Assembly: GCA_015680685.1 (NCBI GenBank)
Contig: MNCI01030767.1
Span: 27,663-91,662, forward strand
Source: Gnetum montanum
Lineage: Eukaryota > Streptophyta > Gnetopsida > Gnetales > Gnetaceae
Length of the DNA stretch: 64,000 nt
Direction of reading: 5' to 3'
The notes beneath the pieces are model-generated. The model was not told the origin of the DNA, ran no database searches, and worked only from the letters and a program-made list of their open reading frames with translations. Position 1 is the stretch's first letter; every line of letters starts with the position of its first letter. A program made the translations under genes and the position numbers. This document shows, piece by piece, positions 36,350-49,578 of this stretch.

Positions 36350-38768
36350 ACCACTCGGTTGAGGAGTCAACTATAATTTAATAGCCCTTGTGGCACTTCT
36401 TTGTTGTGTCTAGGCTAAAATTTCATTCTACATGGATAGAGCAAGTGGTAACTAGGTTGAGGGTGGAGGTACAAGTATAGAAGGATGAGGAAGTTAATAT
36501 GGAAATGGGGACTCAACTCTTGGATATTGTGCTCTATAATACTCAAGGGGATAGTAGTGGTATTGAAAAGAGGCATTACTCTAAGAGTCATGCAAACAAA
36601 TGAGCTACTGAACATTGTGTCCATATGGATCTGGTTGCCGGTAAGGGTACTACTACCTTGATGATGACATCCTCCATGACTATGGATGCTGCTACTACTA
36701 GTACTACTCATGAGGTTGAGGTGGAGCTCCACTTAGATAGTAGGCTTGTTAGTGGAACTACCTATAGTTTCCTTAAGAATAAGGTAACCTCTTAGGTGCT
36801 TGTCTTTTTGCCAATCGAGGATTCAAAGCATACACCTTAGATTCCTGCAAGTGTGACACAACTGGGAAACATCCCTTAAGATACTCATATTGGCAAATGT
36901 CACACCCACCACCATCATCTATTTCATAATCCACAAACTCTTCAACAGAGTGGTCATGTTCAACTTCTTTATTTTCCTTCGGTCACAATCACTACCTTGC
37001 TCTTTGAACTTCTTAATAATTCTAAGGGTAGTTTGGAACTTTTCATCCAAGGAGTCCCATATTTTATCTACCTTGGTCGATATTTTAGAAATAGATTTTT
37101 GTAATAGAAAGGTCCTATGCTTCACCACTTCATCAAGAGATGACTCCTCATTGTCACAAAACCAAACCTCCCTTTTGCAAATGTAAGGGTCCTAATTATA
37201 CTTCTTTACACTTTTCCTTTTCCTTAGCTCATCTTCTTCTTATTTTCACTTACTCAATCAACCTTTGGATCTAATGGACTCTTAGCTCTAAAATCCTTCC
37301 TTGGGCATAAACCCCAAGAGTTCTTCTTATTTTTGTTCGAAGCCCATCTATAATATGGCATAGATGCTCCCTTTGAGATAATTCATGGCCTAGGCATCTC
37401 TACAATAGAGAGTAATATCTACCCATGGTAGCATCTAAGGATTCATGTGTTTCTTGCTTTCAACCTTGGATCTACTTTCTCAAGTTAGATACTCAAGAGT
37501 ATGTTTGATACTTGTCATTGAAAATTCCAAGCATCATACTCTATCATCTGATTGCTTTGAGTTCTAAGGATTAATACTAGCTTTCAACCTCCTTGATGAG
37601 TGTCCTAGGGAACAACTTTAGTTTTTTCCATTCATTCTCAACATTTTATAAGATTCATGCATCATGAAAGACTTGGAGATGGTTCTGTGGTCATTAATTG
37701 TATCCCCCTTCAAACTTAGGGATATTTTTCATGTATAACCATTTGATTCAACTATCTTTCACATGCCTCGTTGAAATCCTTATGGCCTTTACAATGTTCA
37801 GCATATTTTTGGTTGTAAGTAAAGGCTCATCATAATCATAGCCCCTATGATGGTCATGATGCCTATGATGCCCTCTATTGTCCCTTCGTTCTCTATGGTG
37901 GGCCTCCCTTGATTACCCACATCCCTAGTCTCTACTATTTCTCTGTGGTGGTCCTCCCTTGACTACCCACATCCTTGGTCTCTACTATTTTGATAGGGTC
38001 TATGATCATCTTTGTCCCATTGATTACCTCCATCATGATCTCTCCCTCTGTAGCTTTAGTTGAAGCTAGAGGAGGAAGATGATGAAGATGACAAAGGAAA
38101 AGAGGAAGAAGGAGTAACACTAGAATAATGCTTGCTACCTCCTCTCTTTAGTCTTAGCCATAATTACCATGTTTGTCTTTATCATTGTGTTTATCATTTT
38201 TGTCATCTTGACTCCATCCTTTGAAGCCCCCATGGTCATGGGATCTGATCTTCTCTGAACCAGGGTTGTTTGCAGTTGAATGTAAATTCTAGTTAAGGGT
38301 CCCTTCATCAAAGAGAAGGGGAGGTGAGTCAATGTTTTGAGAATCCCTTAAGGAGGGATCCTCTCCTTCTTTTGGCCCAACAAGAACAAGGGATTTATGA
38401 ACTGGTTACCTTTTGATGCCTTGTAGCACACCTCCATCTACTAATCTTTCCTCCATTGTGCATCTATTGGATAATAATCTTGATAATCATGATCTTGCAC
38501 AATGTACTCAGAATTAAGCCCTTGGATGTCCAATCTCATAAGATTGTGGAGTAGTATCATAGGAACTGATTGATCGAGAGGCAATACAATGTTGTTTTCC
38601 ATGTCCCTCCTTTGTAGTTGTTCATCCTAGTGCAGGATGAAGGTGAAATCTCGATATTTATTTGGCAGAGTATAAATCACTTTTCATGGGTGGTTTTGGG
38701 CATTCTTGCCTTTGATTAAAATTGTTCTCAAATAGCGACGAAGACTCTTCCCTGCAAGAATAAGCCAT
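36350..38768 (-). pseudogene. Gag of A3
   Basis: The ATG at 38768-38766 begins MAYSCREESSS, followed by a PKPPM motif shared by position with A1 and A2. The V(V/I)QDHDYQDY block lies near 38500, a Ser/Asp-rich linker near 38100, the gag core near 37700-37300 and a charged coiled-coil-like segment at 37128-36919. The zinc knuckle near 36900 reads CDICQYEYLKGC, in which the His is changed to Tyr. Confidence 0.75.
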
Positions 38769-38898
38769 GTCAATTCTTGTGAAAAATAATGTGCTTTTGT
38801 TATTAATTATTTTTGTTAATGATTTTGACTTGAAGGTTTGTTACAATGTCATTGGATCATCTCACTAACTCCTAGATAACACACATAGCTAACTAAAG

Positions 38899-38916
38899 TT
38901 CCCAATAATGATGCCA
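38899..38916 (-). other. Primer binding site of A3 (tRNA-Asp type)
   Basis: TGGCATCATTATTGGGAA on the minus strand, one base from the LTR end. Same position and type as in A1, and consistent with decay of the plant tRNA-Asp complement. Confidence 0.7.
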
Positions 38917-38917
38917 A

Positions 38918-39636
38918 TGATGAGTAGTGAGCTATCCCTACACCCAACCATACGAATCACTAGTGTTCACTAAGCGATTCAATTGAATTTTGCAAACTTT
39001 AGCTCTCTAAGTACACATTAACTAGGCAGTGAATTTCAAGAATGCGATCGTTGTCTTCCCAATTCTACTTGTGAGGTTCAATGGTATGGTTAAGTGTAAA
39101 TGAGGCATATGATTTTTATCATTTTTATGCTTTTTGTTAAATTTTCCTAAGTGTAGAAAATAAGGTAATTAAATGCTAATTAATCTAGGAACTAATTAAT
39201 GCCTAACTAATCCTAACATAAGTATCTATTCCCATTTGCCATACACATCCTGAACATGTTGCAATGCTATTGGATTACCAAGCATATGCACCACTAGGAT
39301 TACTAAGCACTAACATATGCTCAAGATGGTCATACTTATGTGCATTAATTACTTGCTATTAATTAATTAAGTGCATGAACATAAATTGAATCAATAATAA
39401 ATGCATTAAGGAAATATTAAGCTAAGTCCAAGTAATGCAAGGTTTATGAAGATAGCTCATCTTTATTACCATTCACACCAAAGTGTCTAGGTACATCAGT
39501 GATTGAATAAATATCCATACACTTCTCAACTCCTAGTGTGAGCAATTAGAAAATATTTTAACTCTTAAATAAAAAAAGTGGAAGAGTTTAGCTAAGCTAT
39601 GAATAAATGAATGTAATAAATGTAGTAGGTGCACAC
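38918..39636 (-). repeat. 5' LTR of A3, downstream portion
   Basis: Starts TGATGAG after the primer site and matches 26674 onward until 39636, where element T begins. The remainder of the LTR resumes after T near 60770. Confidence 0.85.
39632..39636. repeat. Target site duplication of element T, left copy
   Basis: CACAC here and CACAT at 60765-60769. The undisturbed sequence in the other A3 LTR supports the joined target. One C/T difference fits decay. Confidence 0.7.
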
Positions 39637-39739
39637 TAAAACACCATCAAATTTGGGCCACTGCATCACAATTGTGAATTTGTCTATGTGTCAACACAAG
39701 GCAAATTTTTCAAGTGTTGGGCATATGCTCTCCACTATT

Positions 39740-40200
39740 GGGACTACACTCCAAAGCATAGTTAGTGTAGGCTACAACACAAGTCCAAATTTGCAAGATT
39801 TTTCTAAGTGTCGATAGTAGCTGCAAATTTTTCTAAGTGCTGAGACTATGCTCCCCAGTGCTAGGACTACGCTCCAAAGTGTAATCAGCATAGTCAACAC
39901 ACAAATGGCCAATTTTGCAAATTTTCCTAACTATCAAGCTAGTGGTTGTAGAGCATGGTTGGCATGGAAAAAATATTTTGGAAAATTTTCTAACTTTTGA
40001 AACTACACTCGCTACTATGCTTTAGAGCATAGTTAGTGTAGTCTGCATGAGGATACTAGTTTTCCAAAAATTTTCTAACTGCCAAGACTACACTCTCACT
40101 ATTGAGACTATGCTCTAGAGCGTAGTCAGCACTAAAGCTCAAATTTTGCAAAATTTGTCTAACAATTGCGACTACGCTCTAGAGTGTAGTTAGCGTAGTC
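39740..40200. repeat. Palindrome cluster in the U3 part of the T LTR
   Basis: At least five near-palindromes, for example ACTATGCTCTAGAGCGTAGT (about 40110) and ACTACGCTCTAGAGTGTAGT (about 40172), each built of a GACTAYGCT half and its complement. They recur at matching places in the right LTR (57700-57870 and 59290-59590). Possible roles are dimer binding sites or RNA stems; neither is shown. Confidence 0.6.
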
Positions 40201-40654
40201 ATGCAGAACTACCTCTAGAAGCCTCCAAAACTTAGCATTGGCCTTTGTCTCAGCTCCAACACATCTTTAGCAAGCAAGATCAACAACTTGCATTTCTTTT
40301 GCACCCCCAATCCATCCCAAAATTGTACCTACACTCAACACCACTTGAGAGAGTGGATAATGTAGTCCTAGAGTGTAGTCTCCAAACTTGCACTATTTTG
40401 CATTATTTTCAGGCCTGAAGCATAGTCTCCAAACTTGCATTATTTTGCATTATTTTCAAGTACATTGTGGTCTGTTTGGCACTCATACATGTAGTTTAGG
40501 TAGCATAGTCATAGTTTGGTAGTCTCACAAGGTCCATTGAAGCACACTAGCAGAACACCATTTGCTTCAGTGGGAGCATAGTTGGGTGTAGCATAGTCCC
40601 AACTACCCCACTATCACATGGCACCTAATCTATAATTCAAAATAATCCTAACCC

Positions 40655-40662
40655 TATAAATA
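40655..40662 (+). promoter_or_regulatory. TATA box of the left T LTR
   Basis: TATAAATA in the context CCTAACCCTATAAATACCCC. The same context is kept in the right LTR at 60040-60047, although the LTRs have diverged, which supports a promoter role. U3 would then be about 1.05 kb. Confidence 0.65.
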
Positions 40663-41356
40663 CCCCAACACTCTACATTTTAGGGGTTAGCATTAGAGAA
40701 TTTTGGGCATTTTGATGGGAAATTTTTGCATCTATTAGCATTTTGAAATTTCATTATGCAAGAGTAAGTTCAAGGTAGAGCACCAGCAAGCACCTTTGGA
40801 TACCACCTAGGACATTGTAGACCACTGCAACCCATGGAACACCACGACAGCCAACCCAACAAGCATGGACTCCACGATGGACATTAGTATATTGGGCAAT
40901 CCAAACACCCTGAGACTATGACTACTCTGCTTACTATGCTTATGTGTACATCGCGTACCTCCTCATCCTTCTTGCAGTTAACTACGCTCTTCTCATTTGG
41001 GGTGGTGCTACTCTCTCTGTCACTCTTCTCCTATGCATTTTTTAGCATTTATTACATTCTATCATTTATTTGCATTTTTTCACTATTTTTGCACTTAACT
41101 ATGTGTTGACACTTATATTTTCGGGGGAAACCCTTGACTATGCTCACCCCCATTAACATCATAGACATTATAAACATCATGCAAGTGCTTAACAATGTTT
41201 CAATATTACATCCCATAAGTCCTAGTATGATCAATAAGACCATTTTAGGTACCCCAGCTCCACCTTTAGCAAGCCCTCATGCAGACATAGGATCAAGCTA
41301 TGCACACCATGAACCTCTCAATGTACTGTTGCAGCCATCAATATTTTTGGTTGTTA

Positions 41357-41989
41357 TAGTTTTCTAGTGCTAGAAAGAGGGCTAGTCCCATTTCCTTCTA
41401 CAATCTTTGCTGGTTGTTGTCTCGCATGCTATCTCCACCACTGTTACTAACTCCAGGCTAGCATAGACCTGACACTCATATAGACCTGCTCTGTGTAGTA
41501 TTTAGATCTTAGGCTAGAGCAAGAGTCATCTACAAATCAGTGGGTGTAGACTAAATCCCATCATTAGTTCCCCTAGAACCTTGCTAGACAACCCTAGAGC
41601 TTACACCCAACACTTAGCTAAATTCTGGGTGCTCGAGAGAGCATAGTTAGCTCTCAACGTAGAAAGCATAGTTGGCTCTTAGCGTAGTGAGCATAGTCCT
41701 AGAGTTAGCCATTTTCAATAGCTTTTGTAGTTAGCCATTTTTTTACAGTCTTTGCACTTAGCCATTTGTTTGCATATTTCACACTTCATCATTTTTTCTA
41801 CATTTTCATACGTAGTTGTTCTTTCAGTTAGTAGAATTAACAGTTTTCTTATCTTTTGCAACTAGTTGCCTTTTGCACTTCACCCTTCACATCATGTACC
41901 CTGAGTAGCCTTCAACCTATACTCTAAGCATGGTTGTTTCCTAGCTCGTTTAGCAAAAAATCCAGATTGACCATCCTACCAATCCTACC
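41357..41989 (+). other. Leader of element T; no gene
   Basis: The sequence between the LTR and gag holds further GCATAGTT-type motifs (41640-41700) and CT-rich parts. I could not identify the primer binding site with confidence. The bases after the LTR (TAGTTTTCTAGTGCTAG) match no tRNA end I can name. Confidence 0.4.
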
Positions 41990-44900
41990 ATGGTAGGACA
42001 AAGGCAATTCCTTAGGTTATGTAGCCTACCTCCCGAGTACATAATCCTGAATGATGAGTAGTATAACTTCATTTGTGCAAATTTTTAGGAAAATATATTC
42101 ATAGACCACCAAGAAATGGAGGCCAAATAAAGTTATGAGCTCATACATAAAATGGAAGGGGAACTTCCCCTCTGCTGTGGATTTCATTTCACTCACCAAG
42201 CTTTATCAATGGGTGCTTATCCAACTCATCTGAGCCAAGGAACATGAGGTAGGGACAAACTATGAGGAGCCCCTGCAGGAAGAGCAGGATGAGTTCAAAG
42301 CTTGTTTAGAGCATGAGCACTCATTCTATAGCTCTTTCTAATGGTTAACCTTCACTTTTGTTGCTCCATAGTCCTACCCACCTATCTTCCTGGAGACAAT
42401 TATAAACCTGGTGTCACCTCCCAAGTCTATGCCTATGGTGGTGACCCATCACATACAATACATGTGCTAGGATGCAACGCATTCTGCTAGCCTACCTTTT
42501 GTCATACCATCACAACCTACTCAATCCTCCCTACCAATAACTACAATGCCGATACAACCCTACGTGCACACGGTGCACATTCCTCTACCACAAGAAACTC
42601 AGGCACCGTACATCCTGCTTGTCACATGGGCCTTCTTCACAATAACCAAACCCACAAATGTGTGGTGGGGCCCAGCCACTATGCTTGTGGCACAACCCAC
42701 ACAACAAGAATCACACATGGTCTCAAAACCTATAGCTAGGTTGTGGGCCATCCAAATGGCATAGTAGGAAACACAATCGATGTAGCCCACTACAACCTCT
42801 TTGAGCCTGAATGAAGCGTTCCAACTCATCCAAACTCTCACTAAAGAGGTCAAGCGGCTCAAGGCCACCTTCTTAAAAATGGCACATGTGATGGATTTAT
42901 ACTAGGATGATCCAATTAGTCCTATGGTTCTACCACTATCCTTTCCCACTAGAGTTCCACTCCCCTAATTCACCAAATACAATGGTGAAGGGAATCCTAA
43001 TTCTCACTTGGTGACCTTCTAATTTGAATGCCTATTACTGTAGGCATGGTCACATGTAATCATATGTGTGTTCACCATGTCCTTGACCAGCAAGGCATTA
43101 GATTGGTACCACATGCTTTCCAAGGCATCCATTTTCTCTTTGGAGGATTTTCTTAGCCAATTCATCACATGCTTCAAGTATAACTTGAAGCCTAAGGTGA
43201 TCCTAGACTAGCTAATGCAAATTAAGTAGGGCCACTTAGAGCCCATGAAAAAATTTATAAAATGGTGGAGTGCATTGCTCAACAAAATCTGTGAGCCCAT
43301 TACAAAAATGCACCTGCTAGCAATTTTCAAGGATGCAGTGAATGACTTTATTAAGTCAAATATATACTATTTATCCCTACAATCCTTAAGCCAAGAATTT
43401 ATTCAAACCAAGAGCATTCAGAATGCTGCGAAGGCCAGCAAGGACCTGGCCTACATTGCCTACAAGAACTTGCATGCTAAAATGGACAAGGACAAGGGTA
43501 AATAGGCAACCACAACTATGGAAATTATGGCCAATGAGGCCAAGCCAACCAATGCTAAATAAATAACCAAGCCACCCAAGGCCTTGGCCAAAAACAAGGC
43601 TTTCAGCCTTAGCACTATGGCAAGTAACCAGCCCACAAGATCAGTGCCCATGGGGCAAGTTATCCCAAGGCCAAGCTCTGAGCGTAAAGACCACTCAAAG
43701 TACACACCATTGCTAGTCAAGCTAGTGAAACTCCTGGACTAACTATTTAAGGTTGAAAGAATCCAATACAAGTAGATGTCTAAGGAGGCTTGTAAGAGGC
43801 ATGATTGATATTACGAGATCCTTAGAAATCCCTTGGCTACAACACCAAACAAGCCTCAGGTTCCTAAAAATTTTAGGCTAGATCATTTTTTCCACTATCA
43901 TCAATTGCCTGGACATGACATAGACTTCTGCATGGCTCTACAAGATGACATCTAGCACATGATTAATTAGGACAAGTTAGTTCTTGATGCCACCAATCCA
44001 GTTCGCCCCCAAAATCAATCGATGAGGTTCTACAAGGATCCTCTAAACATAGGAAGTGCAAGGTACACCATCAATGCTATTAGCATTGATGACAACTCAG
44101 AACCAGTGTAGGAGCCATTCGTGGTTCATGTGCCCTCTGGCAACACTAGGGCCCCCTCAACATCGACTAGCTTGAGGATCCTTTTTGTTATCAGAGTGCC
44201 ACCTCAAGTACCCACAACATCCTTTGTTGTTAGGGTCCTACAACACGCTGCAGTAGCAATAGCCTAGTCACCCTTTGTTGTCAGGATGCCACAACGTGAA
44301 AACTCCTCACCTATCTGAAGTCCAGTGGTGGGCCACACATCAGCCCCTACTCATCCAAGGGATCATCCTGTAGGCAACTCTAGTAGAACATCTAAGTGGC
44401 AACCAAGGAGTCCTAACGAGTGCCTCACCAACAAAATGGTTATGAAACATCAAGAGCAAAGAGAGCTAGGTCCACCAAAGTTGGTCCCCTTGTCCTCCAT
44501 CTCCATGGCCAAATCAACTGAGAAGGCCACCACAAGGAACCACCAACCAAGCACTGAGGCTCCTAGGTAAGTAAGGCAAGGCAAGCCTAAATCTCCTCCA
44601 TAAGAGATTCATCTCTTGTGCCACATGGAGGAGATGAAAGCCAACAAAATAGTAGACGATGTCAAAGACTTTCTAAATGCATTGGCCTATGTGAAATAGG
44701 CTTTAAAACAAAAGAACACTATACTTAGCCTATACAAATTGATCATGACCTCCTCCACCCACTATGAAGTATTGGTTTGCATATTGACCTCCATCCCTAT
44801 TATAAAGGAGATCCCAATAGATGAACAATCTATCCATGCTGTGATGTTACCTCCTACACTGTAAGAATCAAGCTCAACACCCCTAGTGTTCTATGATGAA

Positions 44901-45587
44901 GCAATCAAGATTGACCTTGAGAAGGGTTAGGTCATTACTACACTAATGTTTATCACAATTTGTATTGGGTAATGTAGAATCCAAAGGATGCATATTGACG
45001 ATGAGGCAACAACCAACGTCATCCCATACATAGTTGTTAACAAGCTAGGTCTTGTCGACCAAATCAAACCCAAAAAGACAACATGCCTAAATCCCTTCAA
45101 TGGGTTGCATGTTGTCGTAAGAGGAATGGTCATGATAGCATTCATGGAAAGGGAATAATTGCCCACCATTGTAGAGTTTATCATCATTGAGGAGATGTTG
45201 GGTTTCAACCTCATCATAGGTAGGCCTTGGTTGGCCCAGCTATGGGACGTCTCCTCTCCCATCCACCAAGAAGTCCACCTTTTGTATGAAGGTGACAAGG
45301 TTATCATTTATGGTGACAATGTAGCCCTTCTAGCCATAAACAACATAAACATAGAACAAGGGTTAGAAATGGAGAATGATGTGCCTCTTGTAAAGGATGA
45401 GGGAGAAACATGTGAGAAAAACTAACATGAGGAATCAAAGGGAGTCAATGACCTTCCAGAGAACACTTTGTGGGAAAAATTGCCCTTTAACATAGTGGAT
45501 GAAGGTCAAGGTGAGTACTGCATAGTACCATCTAGGCCCTACGTGCCCCCTAACCCACATCAAGTTAGGAAGCAACTATGCGACTAA
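41990..45587 (+). pseudogene. Gag and protease of element T
   Basis: A likely start is ATG 41990 (MVGQRQFL). The gag core spans about 42970-43505: FTKYNGEGNPNSHL, ALDWYHML, and the open stretch 43245-43505. A zinc-binding HYHQLPGHD..FC motif lies at 43885-43940, of the C-x-H-x-G-H-C kind seen in Tat Gag. The protease shows IDDEATTNVIP (about 44995), with the catalytic Asp region kept, and NLIIGRPWL (45208-45234). It ends with QVRKQLCD and a TAA at 45585-45587. Stops and frame shifts occur throughout. Confidence 0.75.
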
Positions 45588-45856
45588 GGCATCCCCTTAG
45601 TCCAACATGCGCTAGGTGCCTATCTTCCCCTCACTTTTGCATATCCTACCTACTTGCACCTATTTGCACATTTACATTTAGCTTGGTTATTTTCATTTTG
45701 CATTGTTTTCTTTATTATGAATTTACTTCTTTTGTTTGTGCATTTTTGCTTAGTTTACATCTTTACTTGTCTAGTTTACTCTTTAGTAGTTATTAGCTTA
45801 TGCATGAAAAACATGAAAATATATAAAAATCATAAAAGATAAAACTATAAAAAAAA

Positions 45857-46030
45857 TACATGACCCAAAAATGCCTTAAACTAGCGCCTAGCCCAAAAAG
45901 GCCTTAAACTAGCACACGGCCCACCATGACCCTAAACTGGCATTGCACGACCTGCCATGGCCTAAAACTGACAGCGCTTTTCTTCCAACACATGGCTTGG
46001 AATGGCCTAAAATTAACATATTAAAATTGC
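45857..46030 (+). repeat. Degenerate 30-bp repeats before the antisense gene
   Basis: About five units built on GRCCTTAAACTRGCA, separated by 15-20 variable bases. The same unit recurs at 51640-51740 and in the long array at 55390-55980, so the antisense gene lies between two short blocks of the repeat family. Confidence 0.6.
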
Positions 46031-46258
46031 ATAGTCATATTATCACATAGTCATAACTTAGCACTTCAATCCATAACAACATCAGCATAATAAACACATA
46101 GTAAATAATTGCAAAAGTTACATACTCCATATAGAAAACACATTCATTACATGCCATCTTATATCAATAATAGTACATAGCATAAGCATCAACACCATGT
46201 ACCAAAAATACAAAAAAAATGCAAAAATTCCCAATAGTGGGGCTGCATCAAAACATGC

Positions 46259-49200
46259 TCAACTAGTGGTACTATGTGGAGGTGGAGGTCCTTCTTCCTC
46301 TGTCACACCGCTGGGGCTTGCAGCATCGCCTAGTGCATACTATAACAACAACATAATAGAAAACCAATAAGAAAATGTACAATATGAAAAATAACATGAA
46401 AAACATAAAAATAACTAAAAACTTAACCTGAGAGGATCCTGCATCGATCATGTCTAGAGGTAAACTATCAAGGCCCTTCTCCAGGTATCAGAGGATCTTA
46501 GTCTCTGATAGCCATGTCTAGTCCTCTTGGCCAAAGTCAATCCTCGTAAGGGTCTTGCCTTTGTTCAAAATGGTCCATGTAGGTGGCTCCATGGAAAATG
46601 TCGCAGATAAAGCCTCTCTCAAGGGTGTGACAATCTACCTCTCTAGAGAGCCACTCACCATGATATCACAAGTGAAAAATTCGCACGCCTGTCTTCTATT
46701 GATTTCCTTAAGGAATATATCAAGGCAGCAATGTTCAATGAACTCCTCCTTATACCACTTAAAGTATGCATCTCATTGGCACTTATAGTGGTGCTTGTGG
46801 TTCTTTTGAATCTGCCCCCACCTATACACCTTAGTGCTATAGTTTTTCCAGTTCTAGTTCTTTTGGATGAGCAAATCCATTTGTAGCTACTACTCGATAA
46901 TCTCTCAAGTGGCCTCATTTTTACCCAAGATGGCCAACCAATACCTACTATAGTCTCTCTCTATAGTATATCAAGTATTGTCTTCTTGTGACCAAGCTAC
47001 TAGAAATCCATATCGTGCTTGAAGGTCCCTAATCTTTGTGTCTTGGCTCAACACCCTCTCTTGGAGCTCATGAACATGCTTCCACAGGTGTTCATTCAAG
47101 TTCTTGTAGACCCACAATGCTTTCACATAGGAAAGTAGCATTTGCTCACTACCTCATATACATGACGAGGCACCTACTCCACTTCAAGAGGGAACTTAGG
47201 AATGATGTCCACTTTGGCCACCCTACTTGGATTTCATCCAAGCTTAGAACTTGTTGGAATATAAAAAGAAAAACAACTTTAGCCACAAACAAAGCATTAA
47301 ACTGATAAAGCAACATAAGAAAATAAACATCATGCACATACCAAGCTCGAGATTTTCCTACCATAGGTCATCAACCATGTCCTCTATAATGTCTTCCATA
47401 AAGGTAAACTTGTTGAGTGTGTCTACCCATGGCTTCATGCAGTAGGTAAATGTCAAACCACTAGTAGGTGCATATGAGGTTGTAACATAACAATGCACTT
47501 AGTAAAAACTGAACATGAAAAGATGCTACATCAAAAGAGCAACAATAGATGGCAATCTAGGGCACTCACGTAGCAAGTCCTTAGGTGTGAGAGTAGGGGG
47601 TCACCTAGCTCCACGCTGCCAAAAAGGCAGTCAAAATCATTCCCATTAGGGTGGAATAGACCCTCCTCCTCCAATTATTGGAGGGTCTCTATGGCCTCAT
47701 GAAACTCCTCCCCTTGTGCTTCCCCCTCCTCAGCTTGAGGAGGGGCCTCCTCTACTACTACTTCAGCTACTACTCCAACAACTCTCTCTCTTAATTTTGG
47801 AAATTTACAAAAAGATAGCACATTAATATAATGTAGCAAAAAACATAAAAATATAAACATGAAAAATAGAAAAAATGGATGCATATAATAAAGTACATAT
47901 AATAACCTATAACCTCTATGTGTAAGCCATGAAGCTTGAGGAAGATTTTCTTGCCACTTGCCTTTCCAACCTTTGGAGTGGCCTCCTCTATGGGGTGTGG
48001 CCTCTTAATCTTCACCTTGGATAGTCCCACCATGTTTACAATATAACAATTTTCCTTGCTCACGTCTCTAGTACCAATTGGGGGACCCTTGCTTACATTG
48101 TCACGCGAACAGTGTGACTGCTCCAAGAAACCTTTGGTTGTTATTAAATATGACTTATCGATCCCCTCTAGAGGATCCTACATGAGAGTGGTCATGAACA
48201 TATGCTTAATCCAAGGCTTTGATAGCTACTCACAGTCCTACATCACCTACCGCCCACTATCACATACCACTAGGAGCTCCGTGAACCATCGCAGATATCC
48301 TACAAAGGACATGAAATATACATGAGACCTTGCTTGGAGGTTGAAGCGTAGCCTAGTGATTTCTGCATGAAAATTGATGGTGATGTAGGAAGCCCAGTTG
48401 AATTTCATGCTCTCCTGTAGCACCTCTCTCATCACCTGTGCCTACTCCACCCCAAGGATTTTTCCTTTGGAGAGTAACTTAAAAAACGCATAGGCACAAA
48501 AGAGAGGCTAGAGCTCTCAGATCTCAAGAACCAACACGTCCTTGATGGGTATGCCCTTATGAGATTAATTGGCACCCAACTAGCCCTTGATCTCCCCTCT
48601 ATGGCCCACTTCCTTGTTGGCCTTATCAACGACCAACAGGCCATCAATGGGAAGTCCAAAGAGGTCAGTAAAGAAGGCCTCATTCAGGTCTAGCACTACC
48701 CTCACACTGCATACCTAGGTGACAAAGTGACAGATGTCATTACTGAAGGAATCTATGATGATGACCATTTCAATCACCAGAATGCTTAAGCTAAGGGCCA
48801 AGAAAAGGTCCATCAACCCAGCACATGTGAGCTTATTGGTTAGCTCATTTGAGGCCTGGTGGCACAACCAATGTTGTGCATCCTCTACATCATCATATTT
48901 CATGATAAGGGTCTCTTCTGTGTGGCCTATAGTGAGCACTATTACCTCACCTAAAGTAACTACCGCTATAATAAAGGTAAAAAAACATTAACATCATGCA
49001 AGGGTAAATCAATGAGCACATGTGAGCAAGCATAGAAGCCAAAATAATGGATGCTTATGTGGTACAAATGAAGTGTGAGATGGAGGTGATGGTGCAAGCC
49101 CATTCCTCATCTAGCCAATCATGGATCTTGCACCACTCATATGCCCTTGAGTACTAGGTAGGGTAGGACTTGAGATTAGCTCCCACCTGCTCAAGTACAA

Positions 49201-49578
49201 CCTCCTAAAAGTACAGACTAGAGGAGAATACCTCTAGGGTGGTACGAGTCAAGGCAAGAGCATCCTTCTTGTCATTTAGACCCTGGTTGTAGACTCTGAA
49301 TCTAGCATTAAGCATTAGCAGTTAGCAAACTTAGCATAAGCCAATAGTAAAGAACACAATGTAAAAAACCATAAGAGCACTTACCCTCCGATGCAGTATA
49401 TAGTTCCAAGTAGGTTCTAGAAAAAAGTGTGCACATGCAAAGCAATAAAGAGGGTGTTACTCTTATTGTAGCAAGAAAAATTGAACATCTGCTAAATCCT
49501 AGGTAAAGGACAAGCACCCTTGCAGCCTCTCCCTGAACCACTTGCTCCATCATCACTAGTAGTGGTCTCATTAGACAT
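46259..49578 (-). pseudogene. Seven-exon antisense gene inside element T, unknown protein (about 900 codons)
   Basis: Exons: 49578-49385, 49301-49066, 48965-47914, 47785-47570, 47460-47342, 47249-46428, 46339-46259. All six introns (83, 100, 128, 109, 92, 88 nt) have GT and AG ends; several donors are strong (GTAAGT, GTGAGT, GTATGT). Codon phase is kept across introns 1, 2, 3 and 6. The start is MSNETTTSDDG and the end is PPPPHSTTS-TGA. Exon 3 has FFTDLFGLPIDG and NFHAEITRLRFNLQ; exon 6 is coiled-coil-like (HELQERVLSQDTKIRDLQ). There are about 14 stops in exons 1-3, nearly all TAG, and one or two frame shifts near 47150-47240. The acceptor of exon 4 lies in a GA run and is uncertain. I do not recognise the family; the FGLP region faintly recalls plant mobile-element proteins. 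The model is strong, the function unknown. Confidence 0.7.

Larger units (their letters stand above)
39637..41356 (+). repeat. 5' LTR of element T (1720 bp)
   Basis: Begins TAAAACACCATCAA; the right LTR has TGAAAAACCACCAA, so the TG has decayed. It ends TTGTTA, with CA decayed to TA in both copies. Within it lie several palindromes of the form GACTACGCTC-YARA-GYGTAGTC, a duplicated block with GCATTATTTTCA (about 40380-40460) and a TATA box. It aligns over its length with 57620-60764 apart from element C. Confidence 0.85.
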
